Assembly (NCBI RefSeq): GCF_024679095.1
Contig: NC_066522.1
Span: 5,537,558-5,601,557, forward strand
Direction of reading: 5' to 3'
Length of the DNA: 64,000 nucleotides
Origin: Eriocheir sinensis
Lineage: Eukaryota > Arthropoda > Malacostraca > Decapoda > Varunidae
The notes under the pieces are model-generated. The model did not search any database. It worked only from the letters and a program-made list of their open reading frames with translations, and was not told where the DNA came from. This document shows positions 33,637 to 44,235 of this stretch, piece by piece (position 1 is the stretch's first letter; each line of letters opens with the position of its first letter). Position numbers and translations under genes: made by a program.

Positions 33637-35541
33637 CTAACCCCACCTAATATCGCTGTCCATGAATTTATCTAGTCTATTTTTGAATGTGACAATTGTA
33701 TTGGCACTCACTACATGACTGCTAAGCCTATTCCACTCATCCACCACCCTGTTAGTAAACCAATTTTTGCCTATGTCCCTGTTGAATCTGAATTTATCCA
33801 GTTTAAACCCATTACTTCGTGTCCTACCCGGTTCTCTTACAAACAAAACCTTATGAATGTCTCCCTTATTAAAGCCCTTCATCCATTTATAAACCTCGAT
33901 CATGTCTCCACGCACCCTTCGCCTTTCTAGAGAATGCAAGTTTAACTGTTTGAGTCTTTCCTCGTATGGCAAGTTTCTCAACCCCTGAATCATCTTAGTC
34001 ATCCTCCTCTGCACCGATTCTAACATTTTGATATCCATTCTATAGTAAGGTGACCAGAACTGAACCGCATAGTCAAGATGAGGTTTAACTAATGCTAAAT
34101 ACAGTTTGAGGAAGACTTCGGCGCTTCTGTTGCTTACGCTCCTTGAAATAAATCCCAGTACCCTATTAGCTCGATTTCTAGCTTGAATGCATTGTGCCCT
34201 TGGACGGAGATCAGAGCTCACTAAGACCCTTAAATCCCTCTCGCACCCAGACCTGCTTATGAGAGTGTCATTTAAGTAATAGTTATGTGATGGGTTGTTC
34301 CTACCTACACTCAGAATATTGCACTTCCCTACATTGAAATCCATCTGCCATTTATCCGCCCAGTCATACAATCTGTTGAGTTCACCTTGGAGAATACTAG
34401 CGTCCCGATCCGATTTAATTACTCTACCGATCTTGGTATCATCTGCAAATTTACTAATATCACTACTAATTCCTGTATCTAAGTCATTGATATAAATAAT
34501 AAACAAAAGTGGACCTAATACCGAGCCTTGTGGGACCCCACTCGTAACACATTCCCAGTCAGATCTTTTACCATTGATTTGCACTCTTTGTTTCCTATTG
34601 CTAAGCCACGCCTTGACCCAGTTCAAAACTTTACCCTCTACTCCGTGAGCCTGTAATTTAAGCAACAGTCGTTGGTGAAGAACTTTGTCAAACGCTTTAC
34701 TAAAATCAAGATAGATTACATCATAATTTTCATCTCTGTCAACCGCCTCAAATACTTTATTGTAGAAGGACAAGAGATTGGTGAGGCATGACCTACCTTT
34801 TGTGAGCCCATGCTGCGAGTCGTGAGTTAAGCTATGTTTCTCTAAATGCTCCCGAATGTTCTTGGCTATTATGGACTCCAGCATCTTGCCTATAACCGAT
34901 ATTAAGCTAATTGGGCGATAGTTTGAAGCAACTGACCTGTCCCCCTTTTTAAAAATCGGCGTCACATTAGCTACTTTCCATAGGCTCGGCATATAGCCAG
35001 TATTTACGGACATCTTAAAGATGTCGGTTAGTGGGTCACTGAGTACATCACCGAATTCCTTTAGTACCCTCGGAAATATCCCGTCAGGACCTGGCGACTT
35101 GTTCTTCTTAAGGTTATCTATCTCATCCTGAACTACTTGCCTGGTAATGATTGTATCCCTCAATTTGTCGCCATCCCCGCCCTCGTACACCTGAACTCTT
35201 TCCGGTATAGTCGTTCGATCCTCCTGTGTGAATACTGAAAAGAAGTAGTCGTTCAACAATGTGCTCATATTTTCGTAATTTTCTACTAGCTCCCCTGTGT
35301 TAGTTTTCAGCGGTCCAATTTTCTCACGTGTTTTTGTTCTATACATCTGAAAGAAGCCCTTAGGATTACTTTTCGCCTCATTTGCTACTTTGATCTCATA
35401 GTTCCTTTTTGCTATCCTGATGTTTTTCTTATCTAATCTAGACAGTTCGACGTACCGGCCCCTGAGATGTGTTTCACCATTCTTTATTTTCTGATAAATT
35501 CCCCTCTTTAACCCAATCTCGTGTTTTAGTCCACGACTCAT
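33637..35541 (-). CDS. CR1-like ORF2, reverse transcriptase and C-terminal part (634 aa)
   Basis: RNA-dependent DNA polymerase that would copy the element RNA at a nicked target. Blocks in order: KNKSPGPDGIFPRVL (about 145), WKVANVTPIFKKGD (about 185), NYRPISLISVIGKMLE, motif A DVIYLDFSKAFDKVLHQ (about 277), motif B SGVPQGSVLGPLLFIIYIND (about 335), motif C ISKFADDTKIG (about 361, catalytic D-D), KWQMDFNVGKCN, then the C-terminal PHLDYAVQFWSPYY domain. All polymerase aspartates are present and there is no internal stop. The first Met at 35541 is unlikely to be a true start: the frame is open further upstream and the endonuclease lies just ahead, one frame away. Confidence 0.92.
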   Translation of the reverse strand: MSRGLKHEIGLKRGIYQKIKNGETHLRGRYVELSRLDKKNIRIAKRNYEIKVANEAKSNPKGFFQMYRTKTREKIGPLKTNTGELVENYENMSTLLNDYFFSVFTQEDRTTIPERVQVYEGGDGDKLRDTIITRQVVQDEIDNLKKNKSPGPDGIFPRVLKEFGDVLSDPLTDIFKMSVNTGYMPSLWKVANVTPIFKKGDRSVASNYRPISLISVIGKMLESIIAKNIREHLEKHSLTHDSQHGLTKGRSCLTNLLSFYNKVFEAVDRDENYDVIYLDFSKAFDKVLHQRLLLKLQAHGVEGKVLNWVKAWLSNRKQRVQINGKRSDWECVTSGVPQGSVLGPLLFIIYINDLDTGISSDISKFADDTKIGRVIKSDRDASILQGELNRLYDWADKWQMDFNVGKCNILSVGRNNPSHNYYLNDTLISRSGCERDLRVLVSSDLRPRAQCIQARNRANRVLGFISRSVSNRSAEVFLKLYLALVKPHLDYAVQFWSPYYRMDIKMLESVQRRMTKMIQGLRNLPYEERLKQLNLHSLERRRVRGDMIEVYKWMKGFNKGDIHKVLFVREPGRTRSNGFKLDKFRFNRDIGKNWFTNRVVDEWNRLSSHVVSANTIVTFKNRLDKFMDSDIRWG

Positions 35542-35614
35542 CCACTTAGGATCATTGTTTTCTTTTCTAAGTGTTCGCTGTGGTATATGCTGTCCTTGCC
35601 CCTCTACTATTACT

Positions 35615-36565
35615 CTAACTGTAAGACATTTCTACCTGGTACTCCTGGCTCTCCAATCCGCAGTTCTGGCCCTCATGAATCCCTAAATTATCCCAGTTTA
35701 CCCCTTCAAGATGTCTTCGAAGCCCCTCGTAATTTGCTCTTCTGAAATCTAGCACTAACACTGGGTTTGGTTCGCGGGTTACTGCCCAGTCTAAGCTAAA
35801 ACGAACCGTTCTGTGGTCACTATTTCCTAACTCTCCGCCCACCTCCAACTCACGTAGCAAGTTCCCACTATTGGTTAGGACTAAGTCTAATATGTTATCT
35901 CCTCTGGTAGGCTCAGTAACTACCTGCTTAAGGAAATTATCTTGTATAACTTCAAGAAAGTCCTCGGCTTCCAGGTCACCCATTAGGTCTTCCCAGTCTA
36001 TATTCCTGTAATTAAAGTCCCCCATTACGCAGACATTTCTACTCATACTCGCCCTGCCAATCTCCTGTAGTAATATACTCGTGTCCTGCCTGTTAAGGTT
36101 GGGTGGCCTGTACATAACTCGTAGAGTTAGTTTTTCTTTCCCTTTGTAAACGTCCACCCAAACTGATTCTGAATCCATGTTAGTTTTGACTGAATTGTTA
36201 ACTAAACATTTAAGTGAGTCTTTAACATATAGCGCAACTCCACCTCCCTTTCTGCCCCTTCTGTCTTTGTGAAACATCTGATAACCCGTTATTTCAAATT
36301 CTGATCTAAAATTTCTATTAGCAGTGTCTATCCATGTCTCAGTGATCGCTATTATGTCAAAATTTTCTGAACAAGCTTCACCCCTTAGTAAGTCTATCTT
36401 GTTTCTGAGGCTCCTGCTGTTAGTATAGAAGATTCTTAGCCCGTCCTCTGTTACTCCCCTAGAATTACTTCTAAGCTGCCTGGTTATATTATGAGCTAGA
36501 TGTCCCCTCCCATTACTCCTCCCATTGCTCCCATTACTCCTCCCCCCCTCGCCTATACTAAAAAA
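35615..36565 (-). CDS. CR1-like ORF2, endonuclease part, entered by probable -1 frameshift
   Basis: AP-like endonuclease that would nick the target. The frame is open from the end of ORF1 and encodes a Gly/Ser/Asn-rich linker, then LRIFYTNSRSLRNKIDLL, IIAITETWID (catalytic Glu), RKGGGVALYV, VMGDFNYRNIDWED (catalytic Asp), DLVLTNSG and LGNSDHRTV (catalytic Asp/His). All main motifs are intact. The first ATG (36277) falls after ITETW, so starting there would lose the Glu. The frame ends at a TAG (35615) where the RT frame has already opened: a single-nucleotide indel between about 35615 and 35632 separates them. Confidence 0.88.
   Translation of the reverse strand, partial: FFSIGEGGRSNGSNGRSNGRGHLAHNITRQLRSNSRGVTEDGLRIFYTNSRSLRNKIDLLRGEACSENFDIIAITETWIDTANRNFRSEFEITGYQMFHKDRRGRKGGGVALYVKDSLKCLVNNSVKTNMDSESVWVDVYKGKEKLTLRVMYRPPNLNRQDTSILLQEIGRASMSRNVCVMGDFNYRNIDWEDLMGDLEAEDFLEVIQDNFLKQVVTEPTRGDNILDLVLTNSGNLLRELEVGGELGNSDHRTVRFSLDWAVTREPNPVLVLDFRRANYEGLRRHLEGVNWDNLGIHEGQNCGLESQEYQVEMSYS
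36503..36565 (-). promoter_or_regulatory. Candidate -1 ribosomal frameshift signal between ORF1 and ORF2
   Basis: On the minus strand ORF1 ends AGG GAT TTT TTA GTA TAG. The slippery heptamer T TTT TTA (36565-36559) is in the exact X XXY YYZ register of ORF1, two codons before its stop. Slipping back one base gives TTT TTT AGT ATA GGC, the ORF2 frame. After a 10-nt spacer there are seven consecutive G (36548-36542) and then GGG tracts at 36532, 36523 and 36511, which could form a G-quadruplex or another stable block. This is inferred from sequence; nothing shows it works. Confidence 0.6.
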
Positions 36566-37974
36566 TCCCTCAGGGTACCAAATGCTCGCTCAAGGGAGTC
36601 TGAGAGAGCCTCAACACCCTTGAACGTCAAGTGTATCCCGTCACGGGCGTAGAGGGCGTCGTTGCCAAAGAAGAGGTCCCAATTGTCGACGAACAGCCAC
36701 CCATTGCGCCCGCAGTGCTCAGCAAGTCTGCTGTTCACTGCTATCGCCCTGGACAGCCATCCATCGCCAACGCCCCTCCTTGGCAGGACGCCACACACTA
36801 CTGGCGACTCACCAGCGCCACGTATCCTACCTAACAATTCTCTAAAACGCCTGAGAAGGTCCTCGCTTGGAACACGAGAAACGTCGTTTCCGCCACAGCT
36901 GAGAAAGACAATGGGGTTCGATCCCTCGCTTGCCATACACGCCTCAATCCTGTCTGATATATGGCCCACCCCTGCCTCTGGGAAACACACCCTCGTCCTG
37001 TTCTTATCCTTGGAGCAAAAATACCTGTCAACATAACGAACCTGACGGAAAGGGAGGGGAGGGACCTGCTGTGAAGAACGAGGAGAAATTGTGGAAGAGG
37101 TGGAAGGTGGAAAGGAGGAGGAATAGGAGGAGGAGGAGGAGGAGGAGGAGGAGGTGGAGGTGGAGGAGGAGGAGGAGGAGGAGGAGGAGAAAGGGAGGGT
37201 GAGGTGGGGGAGGAACGGACGAGGAGAGGGAGGAGGAAGAGGGGAAAGGGAAGGTAAGGGACAGGTGTTGGAGGGAGGGACGAGCGAGGAGGCGGAGGAC
37301 AAGGAGGAGAAAGAGGAGGAGGAGGAGGAGGAGTGGGCGGGAAGAGGGAGAGGGGGACGGAAGAGGAAGGCGAGGAATTGGAGGGGGAGGGGGAGGAGGA
37401 GGAGGAGGAGGAGGAAGGAGGAGGAGGTGAAAGGGAGAGTGAGGTGTGGGAGGGAGGAACGGACGAGGAGAGGGAGGAGGAAGAGGGGGAAAGGGAAGGT
37501 GAAGGACAGGTATGGGAGGGACGAGCGAAGAGGCGGAGGACATGGAGGAGAAAGAGGGAAAGGAGGAGGAGGAGGGCGGGCGGGGAGAGGGGAGTGGGGG
37601 GACGGAAGAGGGAGGCGAGGAGGAGGAGGAGGAAGAGGAGGAGAAGGAGGGGTGGAAAGCGGGGAGAGCGGAGATGGTCGAAGAGGAGGAGGAGGATGGG
37701 AGGGGCTGCTGTGTGGGAGAACACAATACTGGAGGGAGGAGGACGAGGAAGAAGAGGAAGAGGAAGAAGAAGAGGAAGGGGAAGAGGAGGAGGCTGCTGC
37801 TGCACTAACTAGTAAGCCTACCTGGGCGGCGAGAGTCGTAACCCTATTCTCTAACTCTATGATCCTCTGATCATCCTTCTTAGTCTTAATGCAGAACCTA
37901 CAAACGTCCTTGGAGAGAAAGTACTGCTTGGCCATGCGAAGGCCACACCCAGAACAGCGCTTGAGGAACGTCAT
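36553..37974 (-). CDS. CR1-type ORF1 (473 aa): zinc finger, low-complexity insert, SGNH esterase
   Basis: N-terminus CSGCGLRMAKQYFLSKDVCR with FC gives C-x2-C-x14-C-x2-C, a small zinc finger, then a short coiled coil (IIELENRVTTLAAQVGLLV). Residues about 60-320 are a Ser/Pro/Leu-rich stretch coded by GGA-type repeats. The esterase follows: RYVDRYFCSKDKNRTRVCFP, FLSCGGNDVSR, VVCGVLPRRGVG, DNWDLFFGND and RDGIHLTFKG (Asp/His). The GDS nucleophile motif expected just before QVRYVD reads PFR, so the catalytic Ser is missing and the domain is probably inactive as an esterase. The insert ends exactly at this point. Confidence 0.85.
   Translation of the reverse strand: MTFLKRCSGCGLRMAKQYFLSKDVCRFCIKTKKDDQRIIELENRVTTLAAQVGLLVSAAAASSSSPSSSSSSSSSSSSSSLQYCVLPHSSPSHPPPPLRPSPLSPLSTPPSPPLPPPPPRLPLPSPHSPLPARPPPPPFPLSPPCPPPLRSSLPYLSFTFPFPLFLLPLLVRSSLPHLTLPFTSSSFLLLLLLLPLPLQFLAFLFRPPLPLPAHSSSSSSSFSSLSSASSLVPPSNTCPLPSLSPLPPPSPRPFLPHLTLPFSSSSSSSSSTSTSSSSSSSSSYSSSFPPSTSSTISPRSSQQVPPLPFRQVRYVDRYFCSKDKNRTRVCFPEAGVGHISDRIEACMASEGSNPIVFLSCGGNDVSRVPSEDLLRRFRELLGRIRGAGESPVVCGVLPRRGVGDGWLSRAIAVNSRLAEHCGRNGWLFVDNWDLFFGNDALYARDGIHLTFKGVEALSDSLERAFGTLRDFLV
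37075..37800 (-). repeat. ~720-bp purine/pyrimidine tract with a 242-bp tandem pair, inside ORF1
   Basis: The plus strand is almost pure A/G, built from GGA and GAA units. Two ~242-bp units are recognisable by GGAACGGACGAGGAGAGGG at about 37212 and 37456. Lacking stop codons, it is open in five or six frames, which explains several long spurious antisense frames. It is coded as Ser/Pro/Leu in ORF1. Mirror-symmetric purine tracts of this size can form triplex DNA. Confidence 0.9.
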
Positions 37975-38170
37975 GGTGAAGATTATGGGCGAGGCAAGAC
38001 GGAAACAATTAGGCGCGTTAAGACGATAACAAAGTACGCAGCTGCGGTGAGGTCGTCAGGTCAAATCTCTGGGCAAAAATGTGAATCTAGGAAAACAAAC
38101 CAACAGCTGCTGTGAGGTCGGTCAGGTCAATTCCCCGGGGAAAAGGGTGTGTCTCGGGTAAAAAGGCGCG
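37975..38170 (-). repeat. LINE 5' leader with 65-bp tandem pair
   Basis: GCTGCGGTGAGGTCGTCAGG (38041) and GCTGCTGTGAGGTCGGTCAGG-like sequence (38106) are tandem units before ORF1. Tandem leader repeats also precede the ORF1 at 11.9 kb, though with unrelated sequence. The true 5' end of the element is not marked by any visible duplication. Confidence 0.6.
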
Positions 38171-38995
38171 GTTATTTCTACCCACCAAGACAAAACAAAG
38201 GTCAATATTAATATACTGAGAAATCACTTACGTAAAGAAGATAATAACTGTGTTCACTAGGTTTGCGCGGAAAGTGGATTATCTTATGTTTTGTGTGGAC
38301 TTAGAAATTAACGAAGCTTGGCGCGCCTGATTCACGTAGTCCTATTATCACAGCACAGTAAAGTATCCTAATAATAGAAGGAGAAGAAAACACAAATGCA
38401 ATATAAAAAACACAAAAGCAATATAAAACCGTGTAGCACTGGGTTGGCGTGAAAGAATGTTGAATTTAGTGTAGATGTGGGAAGCTTAATACACTTGTCC
38501 TAGGAGTAACTGTGGATCACTATCTAACTAAGTAAATACTAAATCAGAACACTTAGCGGTCTGTAGTAGAAGGCAGGGTAATCCTCCTAGTTTTGTAGTC
38601 CTCCAGTACAGCAGCAGTTCACAGAAGCACAGAACGCCTCACACCGCAAAAGCAGAGGAAAGCAGAGGAAAGAGCGAGTTGGCTCCACACAGCAGCGGGG
38701 CAAAGTCACGTGTGGTACAGATGAAAAAGAGTAAAGAAAACTAAGTCTGGTAAAGTATCTATTAAATAAATAATACTCCATAACCATGCAGCGCCAACCT
38801 CAGCCACCCCAACAAGTACAAAAAAGGGACTGGCTGGGTCAACCTGCCTCGCCTGGTTTGCATTAAACACTGATTAATGAAAGCCTCGTGTTGACAGGGA
38901 GCCCAGCATAGTAGCACCACCTTATATGTGCGATTAATGACAGCGTCGTGTTCACAGGAAGTCAAGCATACTAGCATCAAGGTAAATGTAGCCAA
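38171..38995. repeat. No gene; 60-bp tandem pair at 38870-38985
   Basis: AT-rich sequence to 38760, then two 60-bp units starting GATTAATGA at 38872 and 38932, sharing GCGTCGTGTT-ACAGG and AGCATA-TAGCA. No coding sequence recognised. Confidence 0.6.
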
Positions 38996-39078
38996 GCCAC
39001 TGATGTCACTGCTGCTCCAAAGATTGCACAGTAATTATGTACAATATCGGGAAGAGAGGAGGGCGATGAAATACAATA

Positions 39079-39242
<164 letters not shown>

Positions 39243-40153
39243 GCGTGCCACAGTTATCGTCAATATTTAGAGACTTCCAGACACTTGTGGATCGCCTTCG
39301 TCACTCCTCGCTCCCTCATTCCTTTCCACGATTTCCTCCACTTTCCTCTCTCTACCTTTCTATTCCTTCTATCTGATTCTATTCATCACGCATTTGCATT
39401 TCCTTTTTCCCTACTTTTTTCTGCTTTCTTTTTTCCTATTCATTGCTTCTAACTTTTTTGCCTATCCACTTCTCGTTTGCTCATCTATATACCATCATCC
39501 TACCATTTTAATCTATCCGTCCTCTATGCTCCTTACAACTAGCTCTTCCTCCATTGTATTAGTGTTCATATTCTCTCCTCTATTCATCCTTTTATTTATT
39601 CATAAGGTTTCAATATCCTCATCAATGATTCCTTGTTCTCCTCAATCGCTTACCAGTTTCTCATTTTCTTCCCTTTTCTTTCCTCTCTTCAACTCTCTCC
39701 TTTCCCTCTTCCCTTTTCGTTTTTAATTTTGATCTTCTTTTCTCGTGCTTCATATGATGCGTCCCTCTCGTTAGCACGCCCTATGGTAACAACATGTCTT
39801 AATCATTTCTTTTCGAGTCTTGTTCACCTCCCTATTTTTCTTTCTAAGCATTCTTTATCATTCTCCGGTCACCATTATCCCCACAGCCACCAGTAATACA
39901 CGAACACGTCAATTCTGATTTCAATATCAAGCTATTCATTATTATCATCTGTCTACTCAAATACTAATATAAATAACACACCTAAACTTCAACAGCAATC
40001 ACCACGACCATTAATACCGACATCATAACCGTTACCTGTTGCCACAACCTCCACCATCACCAACAAGTATCAACAACACCAGCAAGATTACCAGTGCTAC
40101 CCATACCACCACCACCACCACCACTACCACCATCTCCACCACCACCCTCACCA

Positions 40154-40439
<286 letters not shown>

Positions 40440-40644
40440 CATTATTCTTTTATTCTTACATTTACATTCGCAAACGCCTGTAATTTCCTTTGAAGGCTTT
40501 GTTTTTCTTTTTCATAATATTGACGTAACATGATTTCTTATTATTTTCACCATATTATCCTCCCCCTCCTCATATTCTATTATTTTGCCTCTCCATCATT
40601 ATTTAACAGCATTTTCATCATTCCCCTCTTTTATGTGCTTTTAT

Positions 40645-40920
40645 GGTGAATTGGTAAGCGTACCTAGCCGAGAATCCTCTGGCCCGGGATCGAATTCCAA
40701 CCTTGGCAGTCGGCGTACAGCTCACCCAGCTGTTCATTCTCCTTTACGGGCTGGTCGATTAATGGGTACGTGGGGATACCTGGGGAAGGTAAACTGTGGC
40801 AACCCGGATGTCACACAGGCTCTGTGTCCCGGGGTAATGGGTTTTTACCCACCAGAGGCTCAAGAACTAATGCAACACAGATAAGCACGGCGGCCACGCA
40901 GGCCTATATCGTATGCATCA
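40645..40920 (+). mobile_element. SINE family 2, copy 2
   Basis: The tRNA-like head is better preserved here: TGGTGAATTGGTAAGCG (A-box region) and GGGATCGAATTCC (B-box region, 40686-40698). The body matches the 27.2-kb copy: CAGCTCACCCAGCTGTTCAT, GGCTGGTCGATTAATGGGTA, GGTAAACTGTGGCAACCC and TTTTTACCCACCAGAGGC. Confidence 0.75.
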
Positions 40921-41338
40921 GATGTTACCTTTTAACCTATCCATCTTCTATTTTTCCAGCACCATTTCTCTAATATCAGTGGCAAGTTCATCATCATTTT
41001 CCGTCAGGTTTCTCCTTTCTTCATAATCTTGCTCTTCCCTTACTTTTCTAAACAATTACATGTTGCAGTTCCGTAACCAAAGCAAAATTTACCCGAATAA
41101 ATATCACAAAAGTCGGGTGTTAATACATAAAATACGGACAATAATACGAAACTGATGGTGCTGTCAAACAAAGCAATAAAGTTTCACAAAAAAAATAAGT
41201 ATGACACGATTTTAGAAGGGCAGGCAAAACAATGGAAAAAATATCACTTACCCCACATTTTCTCCTTCCCTTTTTGGTGCCGACAGTCACTGGGAAAGTT
41301 TTCATCTGTAAGGAGACACAAATTATTACTAAGTCTGT

Positions 41339-41589
<251 letters not shown>

Positions 41590-41639
41590 AAACAAAGGTA
41601 CACAGCGAATCCACAGCTAATAGCCAGCACGCATTGGTG

Positions 41640-42475
41640 ATTGCAAAAACAAGTGTGTGTATGTATGTGTGGGTGTGTGTGTGTGTGGGTGTGGGTGTGG
41701 GTGTGGGGTGGGGGAGGTGGGGGTGGGGTTACATGAGCGGCTGGAGTCTGGTCAGATCCTGAAAAATAAATAACAAAAAAACGAAAAACTGCACGCGCTT
41801 GGTTTATGCATTTTCTTGTCTCTCATCTGGGAAACAGGTGCATCAAAAAAGGTTCACAAGCGTATTCAGACAGCACAGAACCTCTGGTCCAGACTCGGTG
41901 GTCTGTCCTAACAACTAAGTGAAACTACAATAAATCAAATGGCCTAATGGTCAACAAGACAGCATGTCTGCCTTAGTGAATTATGTTGGAAGAAATGGCG
42001 GTCGATTGTTTTTTAAATGAGTCAACTGTATTGAACTTTGATGGAGAAAAACTTTGGAAAAAAGAACAAGACAGAAAAGTAGAAAAAAGTGTGAATAGTT
42101 GCGAGCGGCCGCGCTTTTCTACTTTTTTTTATTCGTGATTTACATATGATTTCCATGACTTTTTTTTTCTTTTATTCCGTTGTTCCACTTCCACATTTCC
42201 TATATCCTGTTCTATTTATTTTATCTATCTTCCCATTTTTGTATTTTTTTTCTATTCCGTCAAAAAAAAATATTTTTAATTCGTTTCCATATTCTAACAC
42301 CTCAAACTAGCTGATTCTTAATAAAATTTTCAACATGAATGTCATCTTTACTTCCTTCCCGCAACGCGAAGTTTGTTCAAAGTTCTTCTTTTACACTCAT
42401 TATCTGCGGTTAAGGTCACTAAAGGCATCACTTAGTTCATCCATTCTGCTTCAACGACTTTTTCCTAGTAGACTC
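41640..42475. other. No gene recognised
   Basis: GT/GGTG-rich stretch to 41740, then AT-rich sequence. The short open frames have no domains. Confidence 0.5.
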
Positions 42476-42479
42476 TTCC

Positions 42480-42985
42480 TCCACCACCTCCTCCTCCTCC
42501 TCCTCCTCCTCTCTACGCATAACCCGGTGACTTATTGCCGTGTCCCCTCTCCTCGTCACTTTAGCCATAATATCCCTTACAGTTTATCAATTTTTCACCC
42601 GTTCACACCAATACTTTCCCCTCATCCATCACCCTCGCCCTTTCTCCCTAACCCCTTGCGCAGCCACCGCCGGTGCGGGACGAAAAAAGAGCACTTAAAA
42701 CAATTTTAAAATTACTTTATGGAGCTGCAATATAGTTCCTACTCACGCATAATGTTAATAAAGCAATAAATCTAATTCTAAGTCATAACTCAACTTACGT
42801 GTTCTCAATATAAAAGTCACTCATCTTTTCTTTTTCAACATGAGAAAAATATTGAGTAAAAAGAGTTGCTGTCATTCTAATTTATAATTCTAATTTATGT
42901 ATATTTGTAAGTGAAACATTGGAATTATAAGCCAATGGATACGGTAACTTCATTACTACGACACATGATAACGAATTTGCAACAG
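42480..42985. repeat. Dispersed repeat block, copy 2 (shared with 26.1-27.1 kb)
   Basis: Same blocks and order as at 26080-26410 and 27060-27105, but without the SINE. It therefore shows the uninterrupted arrangement. Confidence 0.6.
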
Positions 42986-43346
42986 CTTTGTTTTTTTTTA
43001 TGGGGAAACAGGAAACAAATACTCATAGCACTGGGCTAAGGTTACACGGTAGCAAACTGAAAGGCTTTCTACCGTTATGCTTTGCGAAGGGTTTCATTAA
43101 GTGCGTTTTCCCCGTCATGACATAAGCACATCCCTGAGAAACGTAGTTGTGCTGTGAGGCAACGCGCAACCTGTATGGTCCAATTGAAATTTCAAATATT
43201 CGGTGAATAATTTAATATTATAGAAAAAAATATCTATAATGTACTAAGTTTCCATAACATTGTAGGTCGTCATCACTAAGAACTTTTCAAGGACAATATT
43301 ATTGATTATTCTGTTAATACCTGGATTAATTTGCTTAGTCTACCGT

Positions 43347-43690
43347 TAATATGGGGAGGGGGTGGCTGAGTGTTTACCATGCCGGTCCCGCATTCGCCGC
43401 CTCCTGGATGATGCGGGTTCGAATCCGCTGCTACCACCTGGGATTTTTCAGTTACCGCCAAGTGGCCTAAGACTACCCACATGCTGTCCTGAAGACCACC
43501 TATCAATCCGGACTCTAGTCTAGAAGAACTGTCCAAGGGAGGTCAAGAATGAGCTCCGGGGGCAACATGAGCCGAAAATAGATGGCACCACTATAAACAC
43601 TTGCCAGCGCCATGACGGGCTTAGGCCGACCACCAGGCCCAACCAAGAAAGTCTACCGGCGCTATAGGCCAGGACGTAAAAAAAAATACT
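43347..43690 (+). mobile_element. SINE family 1, copy 4 (full length reference)
   Basis: Head: A box GTGGCTGAGTGTTTACC (43367) and B box GGGTTCGAATCCGC (43417), tRNA Ser/Leu-like. Body: GGGATTTTTCAGTTACCGCC, GACTACCCACATGCTGTCC, TGAAGACCACCTATCA, GGACTCTAGTC, AGCTCCGGGGGCAACATGAG, CCACTATAAACAC, CCAGCGCCATGACGGGC, GACCACCAGGCCC, TACCGGCGCTATAGGCC, then GACGT and an A-run. It shows all parts of the family and defines the other copies. Confidence 0.9.
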
Positions 43691-43899
43691 ATCAGTTTAT
43701 AGTAACGTTTCCATTTTTGTATATATTTGAACGTTCGAAATTTAGTAATGTTCCGTACTTTCATGCTTCTGATTTTCATATTATCATAATGGAATACAGC
43801 AGCAACATATATACGGAGCCTCATATTTCAGGAAACATTAATGAGGTACATTTATTGTGAGACCATTAAAACTTCGGAAAGCATTAAAAAGTATGAAAA

Positions 43900-43915
43900 G
43901 CGCGCGCGCGTGTGT

Positions 43916-43966
<51 letters not shown>

Positions 43967-44235
43967 CTAATGCATTCCCTTAACCTCCTTATTTTCGATA
44001 TTTTCTTCCTCTCCGACATTTTTTCCCAACTCAAGGAGACATAACATCATATTTCACTCCACCCTCTTCCTTCCTGCTCTCCTCCATCATCACAGGTTTC
44101 CTCCTTCTCTTCAGTTCTCTCTTTCATCCTAAGTATTTCCTCTCACTTGATTCACTCAATATTACTTCACCCTCTTCCATTCTGCCATTACATCATTCTC
44201 AGATCCTTGCTATATTGACCTTGTTTTTATTGAAG
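43900..44235 (+). repeat. (GT)n-headed dispersed repeat, copy 2
   Basis: A GT array (about 43910-43965) is followed by blocks shared with 28930-29165 (AACTCAAGGAGACATAACAT, ATTTCACTCCACCCTCTTCC, CTTGCTATATTGACC). Confidence 0.75.

Larger units (their letters stand above)
33547..38170 (-). mobile_element. CR1-like LINE copy B, best preserved in the window
   Basis: Minus strand from the right: 5' leader with a 65-bp tandem pair (38041 and 38106), ORF1 (36553-37974), ORF2 endonuclease (35615 to about 36565), ORF2 RT and C-terminus (33637-35541), 3' UTR, GGCC-loop-GGCC hairpin (about 33580-33600) and an octamer tail of TTCTTATG units (33547-33570). An N-terminal zinc-binding and esterase ORF1, AP endonuclease, RT and octamer tail together place it in the CR1 group. 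Only one frameshift separates EN and RT in ORF2, so it is relatively young. Confidence 0.9.

Noticed and set aside
36831..37805. Alternative long minus-strand Pro/Leu-rich frames overlapping ORF1
   Set aside because: Shadow frames of the same repeat; the ORF1 frame has the zinc finger and esterase motifs.
37154..37870. Long plus-strand open frames rich in Glu, Gly and Arg
   Set aside because: They arise from the stop-free GGA repeat antisense to LINE ORF1.
43347..43440. Possible tRNA gene
   Set aside because: A and B boxes are present but continue into the SINE body shared with five other copies, and no proper tRNA cloverleaf closes.
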